A DNA stretch of 64,000 bases from JAJEFO01 sp009843725 (GCA_965243215.1 CBDEUJ010000002.1:496001-560000), one strand, 5' to 3'. Shown: positions 42,769-53,319, counted from the stretch's first letter. The notes: a model not told the origin generated them from the sequence alone. Made by a program: numbers and translations.

Positions 42769-42992
42769 CTGACGGCAATGAAACGGATCGCGCGCTGGGC
42801 CGTCAAGGACGCATCGTGGCGCTCGTCATAGCGCTTACGATGATCCTTTGGCTCGTTGCCCAGTCAGCGGGTGACTGGCTCGGCCTCCCGGGTCGATACG
42901 CGTTTCTGGTCGACCTTTTTGCCCTTGCAGGTTTTCTCTGGGCGCTAATCGTGACATGGCGGATTTGGCGCAAGCGGCGCAAGATGCGCTGA
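42765..42992 (+). CDS. DUF5337 family membrane protein
   Basis: Protein of 75 residues with two membrane helices (VALVIALTMILWLVAQ and FLVDLFALAGFLWALIVTW) and a basic C-terminus WRIWRKRRKMR. Genes of this type sit between nuoE and nuoF in Rhodobacterales, which fixes the identity by position. It may assist complex I assembly; this is not established. Confidence 0.8.
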   Translation: MTDGNETDRALGRQGRIVALVIALTMILWLVAQSAGDWLGLPGRYAFLVDLFALAGFLWALIVTWRIWRKRRKMR

Positions 42993-43026
42993 CATGTGAT
43001 GGCCGGTTGCAGGATGGGACAGGCAG

Positions 43027-44325
<1,299 letters not shown>

Positions 44326-44440
44326 ACCTGCGCGCGGGGTCTGCCTTGTCAAGCTTCAACGTGTTCCGCAACGGCGTTCAGGAGTTCCTGCCCCGGGTCT
44401 CCAACGACTCCCATTCCATTCCGAGCTGCGAAGGATGCCA

Positions 44441-44450
44441 TCGCTGTCAG
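44441..44450. repeat. Left copy of the 10-base target-site duplication
   Basis: TCGCTGTCAG directly abuts the left inverted repeat; the identical right copy is at 45707-45716. Confidence 0.9.
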
Positions 44451-45706
44451 CAGGGCAATCGCGTTTGAAGGAGTTCCCTGAAGAGTCCCCCTTGGCTTTT
44501 TCGTGACTGCGTGATTCGCTGTTGGAAAACAACAGCCTGAGGCAGGACAATGCAGGACTTCGGACGAATCTTCGACGGGGTGGAAGACCCCCGCACCAGC
44601 AATGCGACCCGTCACGACCTCCATGAGATGCTGATGATCGCGCTCCTTTGCATGATCTGCGGCGGCCAGACATGCACCGACATGGAGCTTTTCGGGCGCT
44701 CGAAGGAGGCGTTCCTCCGCCGTTTCATGAAGCTCGGGCACGGCATCCCGAGCCACGACGCCTTTTCGAGCCTGTTCAGGGTTCTCGACCCCGAGTGCCT
44801 GCAGCGGGTTCTCGTCCGCCTTGCCTCGGACTGGGTCGGGCGGCTTGGGCCGGACGTGATCGCGATCGACGGCAAGGCGTTGCGGCGGTCCTTCGAGGAC
44901 GCCTCGAGGCGCTCGCCGCTGCATGTCGTCAACGCCTTCGCCGCCGGCGCGCGCCTGACGCTCGGCCAGGTCCGGGTGGACGGCAAGTCGAACGAGATCA
45001 CGGCGATGCCGGCGCTCCTGGAGCTTCTCGACGTCAAGGGCATGACGGTGACCGCCGACGCGATGCACACGCAGCGGGACACGGCGAAGCGGGTCACGGA
45101 GGCCGGAGGCAGCTACGTCCTGGCGCTGAAGGGCAACCAGGAGACGCTTCACGACGACGTCCGGCTCCACATGGCGGACCCGGAGAACGCCGGAAAGATG
45201 TTGCGTTTCAGCGACGTGGACAAGGGCCACGGCCGCATCGAGACCCGGGAGGCGACCGTCTGCCACGACGTCGACACGCTGCAGGACCTGCATCACTGGC
45301 CCGGCCTGCAGGCCGTCGGGAAGGTCACCGCAACGCGGGAGACCAAGGGGGAGCGGAGCACGGAGACCCGCTTCTTCCTGCTCGGTGAAACGCTTGGTCC
45401 GGAGCGGTTCCTGAAGACTGTGCGCGCGCACTGGGCGGTGGAAAACTCGCTCCACTGGGTCCTGGATGTGACCATGGGGGAGGACGGCCTTCGAAACCGG
45501 AAGGACAACGGTCCCGAGAACCTGGCGATGATGCGGAAGCTGGCGCTGAACCTGGCGCGGCTGACCGATGGCGGGAGAGTGACGTCGATGCGCGGAAAGC
45601 TGAAGAAGGCCGGCTGGGACGACGGCTTCCTGCTGAAACTCCTCCGTTCCGCAGCAAGCCTCGCACCGACTCTCGAAACCGACAAAATCCAAACGCGATA
45701 GCCCTG
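44451..45706 (+). mobile_element. ISAs1-family insertion sequence, complete
   Basis: 1256 bp. Terminal inverted repeats: CAGGGCAATCGCGTTTG at 44451-44467 and its complement at 45690-45706 (16 of 17 match). The flanks carry a perfect 10-base target duplication TCGCTGTCAG at 44441-44450 and 45707-45716. Family members make 8-10 base duplications. Intact ends, perfect duplication and an uninterrupted transposase gene point to a recent, possibly still active insertion. Confidence 0.95.
44550..45701 (+). CDS. ISAs1-family DDE transposase
   Basis: Protein of 383 residues with the DDE_Tnp_ISAs1 (H-repeat-associated) signature: an N-terminal DFGRIFDGVEDPRT domain, then first Asp in VIAIDGKALR, second in VTADAMHTQRD, LALKGNQ, GHGRIETREA, and the catalytic Glu region in HWAVENSLHWVLDV. 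Length is normal and the frame is intact. It lies fully within the inverted repeats and catalyses the element's own movement. Confidence 0.95.
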   Translation: MQDFGRIFDGVEDPRTSNATRHDLHEMLMIALLCMICGGQTCTDMELFGRSKEAFLRRFMKLGHGIPSHDAFSSLFRVLDPECLQRVLVRLASDWVGRLGPDVIAIDGKALRRSFEDASRRSPLHVVNAFAAGARLTLGQVRVDGKSNEITAMPALLELLDVKGMTVTADAMHTQRDTAKRVTEAGGSYVLALKGNQETLHDDVRLHMADPENAGKMLRFSDVDKGHGRIETREATVCHDVDTLQDLHHWPGLQAVGKVTATRETKGERSTETRFFLLGETLGPERFLKTVRAHWAVENSLHWVLDVTMGEDGLRNRKDNGPENLAMMRKLALNLARLTDGGRVTSMRGKLKKAGWDDGFLLKLLRSAASLAPTLETDKIQTR

Positions 45707-45716
45707 TCGCTGTCAG
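45707..45716. repeat. Right copy of the 10-base target-site duplication
   Basis: TCGCTGTCAG directly after the right inverted repeat; identical to 44441-44450. Confidence 0.9.
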
Positions 45717-45928
45717 GAGCGGACCTTGACTGTTCTTGCCGATTTTGCAGTCAATCCGGCCGCAGGAATTCGCTCGCAAGGGGTCGCAGGCAACGCGCCC
45801 CTTGCCCCAACATGTTGTGGACGCATTGTTCACACGAGGCGAATCAGCCGCAAGCGAAAATCCCGACACGGCTCATGGCATCTATATGCTTGACAAGACT
45901 GACGGCCTGGCCGTTGCAAGCATTGATT

Positions 45929-47086
45929 TCACGGGTCAGCGGAAGTTGCCAACGCAAACGTTTCTGGCCGTGCAGATGCGCCAGTCCCGGACGCCTCGTC
46001 TCGTCCTGCCGCGCCGTCGAGGGCGCGCGCAAGGATGTTCTTCGCCGCGTTGATGTCGGCATGGGCCGCGTGGCCGCAGGCCACGCAACGGAAATTCGCC
46101 CGAGTTCTGGGATCGCGATTGCGCTCGTCCTTCGCGCCGCACTCGTGGCATGTCCTTGACGTGTTCCTGGCGGGAACGACGATCACGTTCGCCGCCTTGT
46201 ATTCCAGCATCCGCTTCAGCGCCGTGCAGCCCGTGTCCAGGATGACGCGGTTGGTGCCGGACTTCTGGGCCACCATCGTGCCGGGCGCCTCTGCCGTGCC
46301 CTTCGCGGAGCGCGTCATCCCCTTCACGTTCAGCCCCTCGACGGCGACGGTTCCCGCCTCCGCCGCGAGCCTGCGGCTCACGTGGTGATGCCAGTTCTTC
46401 CGCCTGTTGGCGATCTTGCGGCGCACCCTCGACAGGTGCCGCTTGGTCCGCTCGCGCCGCCAGCTGGCCTTGCGCTGCCGGGACGGCTTCCGCTGCAGCC
46501 TTCGGGACCGCGCCTCCAGCCGCGCCATGTCGGGCATCCGGTGATCTCGCCGTCGCTGTCCGCGACCTGGCCCCCGTTCCTGTCGGGGCCGACGACACGG
46601 CCGTTGTCGGCGGGCGCCTCGACCTCCGCCGGGAGGCATACCATGGCGTGCCACCTGCCGTCGGCGCGCTTGAGGACGGGGGAGACCGGCTTCCCGCCGG
46701 GGCATGGGTTGCCGTCCTTCCGGCGGATGGCCAGGGGACCGAAACCGGGGACGCGCAGCCTGCCGTCCCTGACCTTCATGCCGGAGACGGCGACTTAGGG
46801 ATCGTCGCGCCTGCATTGGGTGAGGCCTTGCACTGGTCAAAGAAGGTCAGCGACCTGCCCGTTTTCCGGTAGCAGTCGATCCGTTCCTCCAGCGCGGCGT
46901 TCCAGAGCTGCCGCTGGTCCTCCAGCGTCCGCTCGAGCAACTGCCAGGTGCTCCGCCTCTGCGAAGCGGGCGGTACACGATCTGCCTGTGCGTGGCGACG
47001 AGGGCCATGCGGTCGTTCCTCCGGCTTGGGCTTGGACGAGGGCCTTGGCTGCGCCTCGAAACGCATCCTGACCGCAAATGATCCAC
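45929..47086 (-). pseudogene. tnpB: Broken IS605-type TnpB (OrfB) gene
   Basis: Three leftward frames must be joined: an N-terminal piece (LEDQRQLWNAALEERIDCYRKTG, about 46800-47000), a middle piece from 46779 (KVRDGRLRVPGFGPLAI...WHAMVCLPAEVE...GPDRNGG) and a C-terminal piece to 45929. A stretch of the helical N-terminal half seems missing between the first two. The TnpB catalytic triad is still readable: Asp in GPDRN, Glu in AVEGLNVKGM, Asp in HADINAAKN, plus the zinc finger CHEC...CVAC. TnpB is an RNA-guided nuclease whose guide RNA overlaps its 3' end. With at least two frameshifts the protein cannot be made whole. No TnpA is present. Confidence 0.85.
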
Positions 47087-47274
47087 GATTCAAGCACAAA
47101 GTTCGCTTCTTGTTCCAGCTTTCCGGAAGCCGTTGCCGCACATGATCCCCGTTCCCTTCGGCATCATTCGCGCGGACGCCTCGTGCGATGCCGTGTGCCG
47201 GCCGGAGGAGTTGACCTGACGGGCGGTTTTTTTAAGCATATAAGTCCCTTTAGTCTCCTAAATTCAGGCTTTTG
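47087..47274. other. Junction between TnpB relic and sugar operon
   Basis: Holds the 5' edge of the transposon relic, then a change to markedly AT-rich DNA with a T-run at 47226-47233. It leads directly into the operator and promoter of the transporter operon. Confidence 0.4.
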
Positions 47275-47288
47275 TGTTATCGATAACT
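47275..47288. promoter_or_regulatory. LacI-type operator upstream of transporter operon
   Basis: TGTTATCGATAACT, 13 of 14 matching the perfect palindrome TGTTATCGATAACA found at 54638. A good -35 hexamer TTGACA lies six bases downstream (47295-47300), so a bound repressor would cover the promoter. Presumed target of the LacI-family regulator at 50510-51529. Confidence 0.75.
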
Positions 47289-47362
47289 TTTTTCTTGACA
47301 AATGTCGCCTCTGGAACAACGCTGATGGAACGTTGCAGATGAATCAAGCCTGTGAGGACGTC

Positions 47363-48121
47363 ATGTCAGACACGCCCTTGGTCGAGATGCGGAGCATCAC
47401 CAAGCGCTTTGGCGGTGTGACAGCGTTGTCTGATGTCGACCTTGATGCCTACGCAGGCGAGGTACTGGCCATAGTCGGTGACAATGGCGCCGGAAAGTCG
47501 ACACTCATAAAGATCCTTACTGGGGTCTACCAGCCGACTGCAGGTGAGATGTTTCTGGCCGGAGAGCCGATTTCCTTTGGCAGCCATGCGGACGCCATAG
47601 CCAAGGGCATCGACGCCGTTTACCAGACGCTCGCGCTCGCGGATCATCTGGATCCGCCGGCCAACATGTTCTTGGGCAACGAGCTGACGAAAAAGGTGAT
47701 GGGCGTAACCGTGCTCGACATCGCCCGCATGAGAACGGAGACCGAGCGTGTATTGATGGATCGGCTCGGCGTCACGCTAAAGTCCTTGGATTCGCCGACC
47801 GAGAGCTTGTCGGGCGGCCAGCGTCAAGCTGTTGCGATTGCCAGAGCAGTCTATCACGAAGACCTTCGCGTTCTGGTCATGGACGAACCGACCGCGGCTC
47901 TTGGCCCCCAGGAGACCGCACGCACACTCAATCTTATCAAGGCCCTGAAAGTGCAAGGTCTTGCGATCATATTGATCAGCCACTCGCTCGACGAGGTGTT
48001 CGAGGTCTCGGACCGCATCCACGTTCAGCGCCGAGGAAAGCGAGTAGGTTTCGTCAGGACCACAGAATCCAGCAACCAGGAAGTGCTTGGAATGATCGTG
48101 GGCGCGAAGGAGGCCGCGTGA
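47363..48121 (+). CDS. Sugar ABC transporter ATP-binding protein
   Basis: Protein of 252 residues, single ATPase domain (as in FrcA-type systems, not the double-length RbsA type). Walker A GDNGAGKST, signature LSGGQRQ, Walker B VLVMDEPTAAL and the His-switch LISHS are complete. The ATG at 47363 has GAGGA upstream and gives the usual N-terminus; an ATG at 47339 is in frame but has no ribosome site. Its stop overlaps the permease start (TGATG). It powers uptake of the sugar or sugar acid bound by the substrate-binding protein two genes on. Confidence 0.93.
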   Translation: MSDTPLVEMRSITKRFGGVTALSDVDLDAYAGEVLAIVGDNGAGKSTLIKILTGVYQPTAGEMFLAGEPISFGSHADAIAKGIDAVYQTLALADHLDPPANMFLGNELTKKVMGVTVLDIARMRTETERVLMDRLGVTLKSLDSPTESLSGGQRQAVAIARAVYHEDLRVLVMDEPTAALGPQETARTLNLIKALKVQGLAIILISHSLDEVFEVSDRIHVQRRGKRVGFVRTTESSNQEVLGMIVGAKEAA

Positions 48122-49245
48122 TGGCTGCCGAAGACGCCCACGCGGCCCGAACGCTGAACGAGCGAATCGAACCTTACTTCGCGATCATCGGTCCCATGGC
48201 AATGATCCTTGCGTTGCTGCTCTTCATGGCGGTTGTCGAACCCGCACGGTATTTCCGCTGGTCGAATGTCAACTTGATCCTTTTGGACGCGGCGCTCTAC
48301 ATGCCGATGGCAATGGCGATGACGTTCGTCATTACCCAGCGGGGCATCGATCTTTCGGTCGGATCGATTGCGGCGTTGTCCGCCATAATCATGGCATTCC
48401 TGATCAAGCAATTTGGCTTCTCGGTCTATATCGCGCTGCCGATCGCCTTGGGCCTCGGGGCGCTCATGGGCCTCGTCAACGGGCTGATCATCACCCGGTT
48501 CAACGTGCCGGATCTAATTGGTACGCTGGCGATGGACCTGGTCTATCGTGGCTTTGCGCTGGTGATCGCGAAGGGGCTGGTCCTGGCTCGTTTCCCGGAA
48601 CTCATAACTGAAATCGGGCGCGGGCGGCTCCCGGGCCTCGTGCCGATACCGGTAGTCATTGGAATCGCGACCATGATCGCAGGGTATGTTCTGCTGCGTC
48701 GCAGCCATTTCGGCCGCTATACCATCGCCATTGGATCAAATCCCGAAGCTGCGGAACTGACCGGCATTGCGGTAAGCCGCCACAAGGTCTATGCCTACGT
48801 CCTCTGCGGCGCCTGTGCGGCTCTCGCCGGGGTCATGCTGACCGGCAAGCTGAACGCAATCCAGGCAACCTCGGCACCATATTTCAATCTTCATGTCATT
48901 GCGGCGGTCGTGGTGGGTGGCACTTCGCTCTTCGGCGGTCGCGCGTCCATGATCGGCTCCTTCGCTGGCGTGCTGCTCTTGTCGATGATGATCAACGCGC
49001 TTGTGACACTGAGGATTGAGTTCTTCTGGCAGTCGGTTGCGTCGGGCGTCGTGATCGTCTCCTCGGTGGCGCTCTATTCCTGGATGCAGAAAAAGGACCG
49101 TGACGGGGCAGGCGGACTGATTGCCGAGCTAATGACATCGGAGGGCCAAAAGATGACCCGCTTCTCGGCTGCCATAGTCGGTACGCTGATCCTGCTTTTG
49201 GCGATCGGAGCAATTTTTGCCGGCAATCCGCAGGCAAGCGGATGA
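48121..49245 (+). CDS. Sugar ABC transporter permease
   Basis: Protein of 374 residues with about ten membrane helices and the family signature: ITQRGIDLSVGSIAALSA, then GALMGLVNGLIITRFNVP and VVGGTSLFGGRASMIGS. These are the BPD_transp_2 (RbsC/FrcC-like) hallmarks. AAGGAGG lies 7 bases before the ATG at 48121, inside the end of the ATPase gene. It forms the channel with the neighbouring ATPase. Confidence 0.93.
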   Translation: MAAEDAHAARTLNERIEPYFAIIGPMAMILALLLFMAVVEPARYFRWSNVNLILLDAALYMPMAMAMTFVITQRGIDLSVGSIAALSAIIMAFLIKQFGFSVYIALPIALGLGALMGLVNGLIITRFNVPDLIGTLAMDLVYRGFALVIAKGLVLARFPELITEIGRGRLPGLVPIPVVIGIATMIAGYVLLRRSHFGRYTIAIGSNPEAAELTGIAVSRHKVYAYVLCGACAALAGVMLTGKLNAIQATSAPYFNLHVIAAVVVGGTSLFGGRASMIGSFAGVLLLSMMINALVTLRIEFFWQSVASGVVIVSSVALYSWMQKKDRDGAGGLIAELMTSEGQKMTRFSAAIVGTLILLLAIGAIFAGNPQASG

Positions 49246-49267
49246 GCCGGACTCATTGCGGGAAGAT

Positions 49268-49293
49268 GCCACCGGGGGTGCATCCCCGGCGGC
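49268..49293 (+). terminator. Intergenic hairpin between permease and binding-protein genes
   Basis: CCGGGG (49272-49277) pairs with CCCCGG (49284-49289), extended by GCC/GGC across one mismatch. No T-run follows. Such hairpins ahead of binding-protein genes usually cut transcription partially or protect mRNA ends, which raises binding-protein expression relative to the membrane parts. Confidence 0.5.
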
Positions 49294-49333
49294 ACCATTG
49301 GTCCCGCACTCATGCTAGAGGAGGACAACCAAC

Positions 49334-50473
49334 ATGAGAAAACTAGCAGCAACCACATTCGTGGCAACCATTGTAATGACGGGAGCGGTCTGGGCCGCGG
49401 ACGAACTGCCGCTGAGAGAACTGCCCGGGATCGAAGATCGCGACTACTGGATTCCCGGCGAAGTGAATGCCGAGGGAAAGCTTGAGGCCCTGCAGGAAGT
49501 CGTCGGTTCCGCCGCAGTCCCGTTTTCCGGAAGCCAGGACAATCAAATCCAGATCGCGTTGATCTATCCGTCGGCGGATGTCTCGGACTTCTGGGCCAGA
49601 AACTACCTGGCCATGACCAAGCGCTTGGACGAGCTGGGCATCCAGTATGAGACGACCGAGTTTGCCTCGCGCCAGATCGAACACTCGCTGCAATCGACCT
49701 ACGCCAGCCAAGTGGAGCAGGACGCCGATCTCTATGACTACGTCATCTTTGGTCCTTCCGAACTGGCTACCCAGGCCGACAACATTTCCAAACTTGCGGG
49801 CAATGATGGGTTCACGACTTATGTCTGGGCATTTCACACACCACTGAAGTACCTCGAAAACCAGCCCGACGCCTGGTTTGACTTTTCGTCTGCCGCGGGT
49901 GCGCTGACTATGTGCGACTATATGCTCAGCCGTCTAGGCAATGACGTGACCATGGCGTTGAACCGCGGCATCCCCGGGATCACGGACAACCAGCGCTCGG
50001 GCGACTTCAAGGCGTGTGTCGAGGAGAAAGGCAACTGGACTACGGTCTACGAGCATTATGGCGAATATCAGCGTGAAGGCGGTTTTGAAGGAACCACCCT
50101 GATCTTGCAGGCGTATCCCGAAGCAACGATCATTCACAACGCTAATACAGCCATGGCCATGGGTTCGGTTGAGGCACAGGTCGCGATGGGCAAGGAGAAG
50201 GAGATCTTCTCGACTGGCTGGGGCGGAACGGGCCTCGAACTCGATGCGATTCGTGCGGGCACTCTCGACGCAACACCGATGCGCATGGGCGACGATGTCG
50301 GTGCTGCAACCGCTGAAGCCATCAAGGCCGACATGGAGGGCCGTGCAGATGACCTGCCGTTGGTCTTCTTGGGCCGGATCACCGTGGCCCATGATCAAAT
50401 GAGTGCCGACGAACTGGATGCACTGCAGGAGGAGGCGTTCAGGTTCTCCGGCGTTGGCGCTCTGGAGCGTTGA
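49334..50473 (+). CDS. Sugar ABC transporter substrate-binding protein (TorT-like fold)
   Basis: Protein of 379 residues. MRKLAATTFVATIVMTGAVWAADE is a Sec signal peptide with cleavage at AWA-A type residues, giving a periplasmic protein. QIQIALIYPSADVSDFWARNYLAMTKRLDELGIQYETTEF is the start of a type 1 periplasmic-binding fold. AGGAGG precedes the ATG. Third gene of the importer; the ligand is probably a sugar acid such as idonate or gluconate, inferred from the downstream enzymes. Confidence 0.93.
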   Translation: MRKLAATTFVATIVMTGAVWAADELPLRELPGIEDRDYWIPGEVNAEGKLEALQEVVGSAAVPFSGSQDNQIQIALIYPSADVSDFWARNYLAMTKRLDELGIQYETTEFASRQIEHSLQSTYASQVEQDADLYDYVIFGPSELATQADNISKLAGNDGFTTYVWAFHTPLKYLENQPDAWFDFSSAAGALTMCDYMLSRLGNDVTMALNRGIPGITDNQRSGDFKACVEEKGNWTTVYEHYGEYQREGGFEGTTLILQAYPEATIIHNANTAMAMGSVEAQVAMGKEKEIFSTGWGGTGLELDAIRAGTLDATPMRMGDDVGAATAEAIKADMEGRADDLPLVFLGRITVAHDQMSADELDALQEEAFRFSGVGALER

Positions 50474-50482
50474 CACACTGAT

Positions 50483-50508
50483 CCCGGCCCGAACGCAATC
50501 GGGCCGGG
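50483..50508. terminator. Bidirectional terminator between binding-protein and lacI-type genes
   Basis: CCCGGCCCGA (50483-50492) pairs exactly with TCGGGCCGGG (50499-50508) around a 6-base loop. Converging genes end on either side (stop at 50473 rightward, stop at 50510 leftward). Followed by TCTATT rightward. Confidence 0.8.
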
Positions 50509-50509
50509 T

Positions 50510-51529
50510 CTATTGCGAAACGGTAGAACCCGAAATTCGCAGTGTCGGTTCGATATGCGAAACCTTCTTCGCGGCGGCACCATCGACGCCGTCGCGAAGC
50601 AAGGCGACCAGAAGCTCTCCAGTCCTGCTTCCGATCGCCATCGAATGTGCGTCCATCGTCGTAAGGCCGGGCAAGGCGACCTCGGCAATATCGTACGCCC
50701 CGAAACCGGCAATCATGACTTCGTCAGGCACCGATACGCCGCGCCGCTGGCACTCTGTCAGCGCACCGAAGGCGGCAAGGTCAGACACGCAGACAACGGC
50801 GTCTACCGGTTGTCGTGCGTCAAGCACTTCAACCATCGCACGGGCTCCTTCACGCATTGAAATCGGCGGCGAGCCCAGCGAAACCAACCGAAACTCGAGC
50901 TGGAGCCGTTCTGCCGCCGCAACAAACCCACGTCTCCTGTCGGCGCCGCGCGTGTCGCCCTTGTCGTCTCCGCCGATGAAGGCCAGACGCCTTGCGCCGG
51001 CCGACTGCAGGTGGTCGACCATCCGACCCATCGCGTCCGCGTTGGAGAAGCCGACCGTATAGCCCACTGGCGACTTGGGGATGTCCCATGTTTCAACAAC
51101 CGGAATGCCGGCACTCTTGAGCAACCGTCTTGCGCGATCGGTATGGCGACCCCCGGTCACCACCATTGCTTCGGGCCGCCGCCTCAGGAGTTGTTCAATC
51201 AGGCGCTCCTCCTCGTCCACGTCATAGTTCGTGTAACCGAGCAACACCTGCAGCCCGGCCGCCTGCAGGACTTCGTTGAGGCCACGCACGGTGTCAGCGA
51301 AGTTCGAATTGTTCAGCGAGGGAATGGTAATTGCGACGAATCCGGTTCGTTGCGATCGCAGATTGGATGCAGTGCTGTCGAAGACATAGCCCATTTCCTC
51401 GGCGATCTGCAGAATCCTCTTGCGAGTCACCTCGCCGACCGAAGTGTCCCTCCGGAACGCCCGAGACACGGTCATCGGGGAAACACCGACGGCTCTCGCG
51501 ATGTCCGCCATTTTCGGTGGCTTCTGCAA
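50510..51529 (-). CDS. LacI-family transcriptional regulator of sugar-acid locus
   Basis: Protein of about 339 residues. The N-terminal helix-turn-helix is MADIARAVGVSPMTVSRAFRRD with the hinge helix NLRSQRTGFVAI; the rest is a periplasmic-binding-like effector domain (VLLGYTNYDVDEEERLIEQLL, VSDLAAFGALTECQRRGVSVPDEVMIAGFG). The start is taken as a TTG at 51529, with GGGGAAG 4 bases upstream, giving LQKPPKMADIA; an ATG at 51508 is the alternative. Closest in style to gluconate regulators GntR/IdnR. It probably represses the transporter and both divergent enzyme promoters through TGTTATCGATAACA, and itself through a weaker copy. Confidence 0.93.
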   Translation of the reverse strand: MQKPPKMADIARAVGVSPMTVSRAFRRDTSVGEVTRKRILQIAEEMGYVFDSTASNLRSQRTGFVAITIPSLNNSNFADTVRGLNEVLQAAGLQVLLGYTNYDVDEEERLIEQLLRRRPEAMVVTGGRHTDRARRLLKSAGIPVVETWDIPKSPVGYTVGFSNADAMGRMVDHLQSAGARRLAFIGGDDKGDTRGADRRRGFVAAAERLQLEFRLVSLGSPPISMREGARAMVEVLDARQPVDAVVCVSDLAAFGALTECQRRGVSVPDEVMIAGFGAYDIAEVALPGLTTMDAHSMAIGSRTGELLVALLRDGVDGAAAKKVSHIEPTLRISGSTVSQ

Positions 51530-51543
51530 AATGCTTCCCCGAT

Positions 51544-51557
51544 CTTTATCGCTAACA
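51544..51557. promoter_or_regulatory. Weak operator copy upstream of the regulator gene
   Basis: CTTTATCGCTAACA matches 11 of 14 bases of the locus palindrome. It lies directly before the regulator's ribosome site, a position suited to autoregulation. Confidence 0.45.
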
Positions 51558-52431
51558 TTCCGTTTTCGGGGATGGCCGACCACATTGCAAGCATCTCGTT
51601 GCGCTCTCGACCAAATCCCATGAAATGCGAAACTGCGTGCTTTGGCGCGAAACTGTTGAATCAAAACCGTAAGTTGCACTTGCGCCCGCGACGCCAACCA
51701 ATCGTCACGGGATCGCTGCCTTTCTCGGCGGCACTGGCAGAAAGGTCGTGCTTCCTACGGAGTTGGAGTCGAACGGACCGAATTTGTTGAAGCAGCTCAA
51801 CACGCTCTCGAGGTACGCTATCGTCTCGTATGCGGCGCGTTGTCCGCCCAGAAAGAAAGCAAATGCCGGACGAGAGTTTGCGTCGAAACGCTTCCGCTGG
51901 CAAAATTGGCATCATGGGAGGCTCGATCACGAAGCCATCCAGATTCCACGTGCCATCGAATACCGAACGCTGGTTGCAGTTTGCTCCAGTCGCTGACGTC
52001 CGGTTCGCGCTTGGAACCCTTCAGGTCTGTGTCGTCAATTGGACGAGCCGATGGAATGAACGAGTCGGGATCGGCCCTTGGACTGCTTGGACCCTACTGC
52101 CGCGGTGCTCGCGGCACTGGAGTTAAGCAAGGAACAATGATGGAGGATGTGGCCGTCGAAGTGTTTGTCGAAGATCTTCCCGGTCACATTCCTGGACCGA
52201 TGCCGCGTTTGGTCGACGAATGCCATCCAAGGGTGGGCGTCTCTGCTCGTGGTGACGCGGATCACGGGACGTTCCTGAACACGTTCCACGCAACTTCTGT
52301 CGAAAACTGCCTGCGCCTTGCGCTGTTCGGGAGGTGGATCCAGACCAGTATCAACCGGTTGAACGCATCGGTGCAAAGCGCATCAGTCATGTCACCTCAA
52401 TTGCCGCAAAAGAGGGGCGCGATGCGCATGA
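51558..52431. other. Long gene-free interval
   Basis: About 870 bases between the regulator promoter and the end of the leftward enzyme operon. Frames on both strands (for example 52139 onward, MMEDVAVEVFVEDLPGHIPG) look partly protein-like but have no family or full gene structure. It may be remnants of a transposase-like gene; not supported. Confidence 0.35.
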
Positions 52432-53319
52432 TCATTGAAACAGCTCCTTGTCGGGACCCTTGAAGAACTCCATCAGCGCGGCCTGATCCTCTCTCCCCAG
52501 CCCCGCCGCGGTGAGCATCCGATGTATTTCTGCGCAGGTAGCGGTGAGCGGCATTGCCGTATTTGTCTGCCGTGCGAGATCCTGAGCGCCATCGAGGTCC
52601 TTTACCATGTTGGCTATGCGCCCTGTGCGGCGGTAGTCCTTGACGGCAAAGCGAGGCATGTACTCCTGCAAGAGCACGCTGTCGGCCCGTCCCCCTTTCA
52701 GCGCCTTCGGAACTTTCGACACGTCGATGCCTGCGTCGGTCGCAAGTTGAGTAGCCTCGGCGATGGCCATGAAGCCCAATCCGCACAAGACCTGATTGAC
52801 AAGTTTGGTGGTCTGACCGGCGCCGGACGGACCCATATGGGTGCAGGTGGACGAAAGGTGTTTCAGGACATTTTGTGCCTCTTCGACGTCGGCAAACTCG
52901 CCGCCTGCCATTAGCGTGAGCTCGCCAGTCAGCGCCTTCTGCGGGCCGCCGGATAGCGGGCTGTCGACCCAGCGCAGGTTCATTTCGGCAGCCCTTGCTG
53001 CCAAGGCCTTCGTGGCCCGGGGATCGATCGAGGACATGTCGATGATCAGTGTGCCGGGCTTGGCGCCTTCTGCGACGCCGTCCGGGCCAAACACGGCGGT
53101 GTCGACAAATTGCGGAGAATTGAGGCTGGTGACTACATAGTTGCTCACCGAGGCGGCCTCTGCCGCCGAGCCCGCCGGGCAAGCGCCCCTGGCGACCAGC
53201 GCCCGAACCCTTTCGGCATCGAGATCGAACACGGTCAGTATGTTGCCGGTGTCGGCAAGCCGCGTGCCGATGGCACCACCCATAGCACCCGCACCAATCA
53301 GTGCAATTCTCTGTGTCAC
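52432..53319 (-). CDS. NAD(P)-dependent beta-hydroxyacid dehydrogenase
   Basis: Protein of 295 residues of the 3-hydroxyisobutyrate/6-phosphogluconate dehydrogenase-like family. GAGAMGGAIGTRLADTG is the Rossmann dinucleotide motif; DSPLSGGPQKALTGELTLMAGG carries the substrate-binding Ser-Gly-Gly; GAGQTTKLVNQVL contains the catalytic Lys. It reduces or oxidises a short beta-hydroxyacid. It overlaps the gluconokinase gene by four bases (ATGA) and is the last gene of a leftward three-gene operon. Substrate in this pathway is not certain (tartronate semialdehyde-like or a hexonate). Confidence 0.9.
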   Translation of the reverse strand: MTQRIALIGAGAMGGAIGTRLADTGNILTVFDLDAERVRALVARGACPAGSAAEAASVSNYVVTSLNSPQFVDTAVFGPDGVAEGAKPGTLIIDMSSIDPRATKALAARAAEMNLRWVDSPLSGGPQKALTGELTLMAGGEFADVEEAQNVLKHLSSTCTHMGPSGAGQTTKLVNQVLCGLGFMAIAEATQLATDAGIDVSKVPKALKGGRADSVLLQEYMPRFAVKDYRRTGRIANMVKDLDGAQDLARQTNTAMPLTATCAEIHRMLTAAGLGREDQAALMEFFKGPDKELFQ

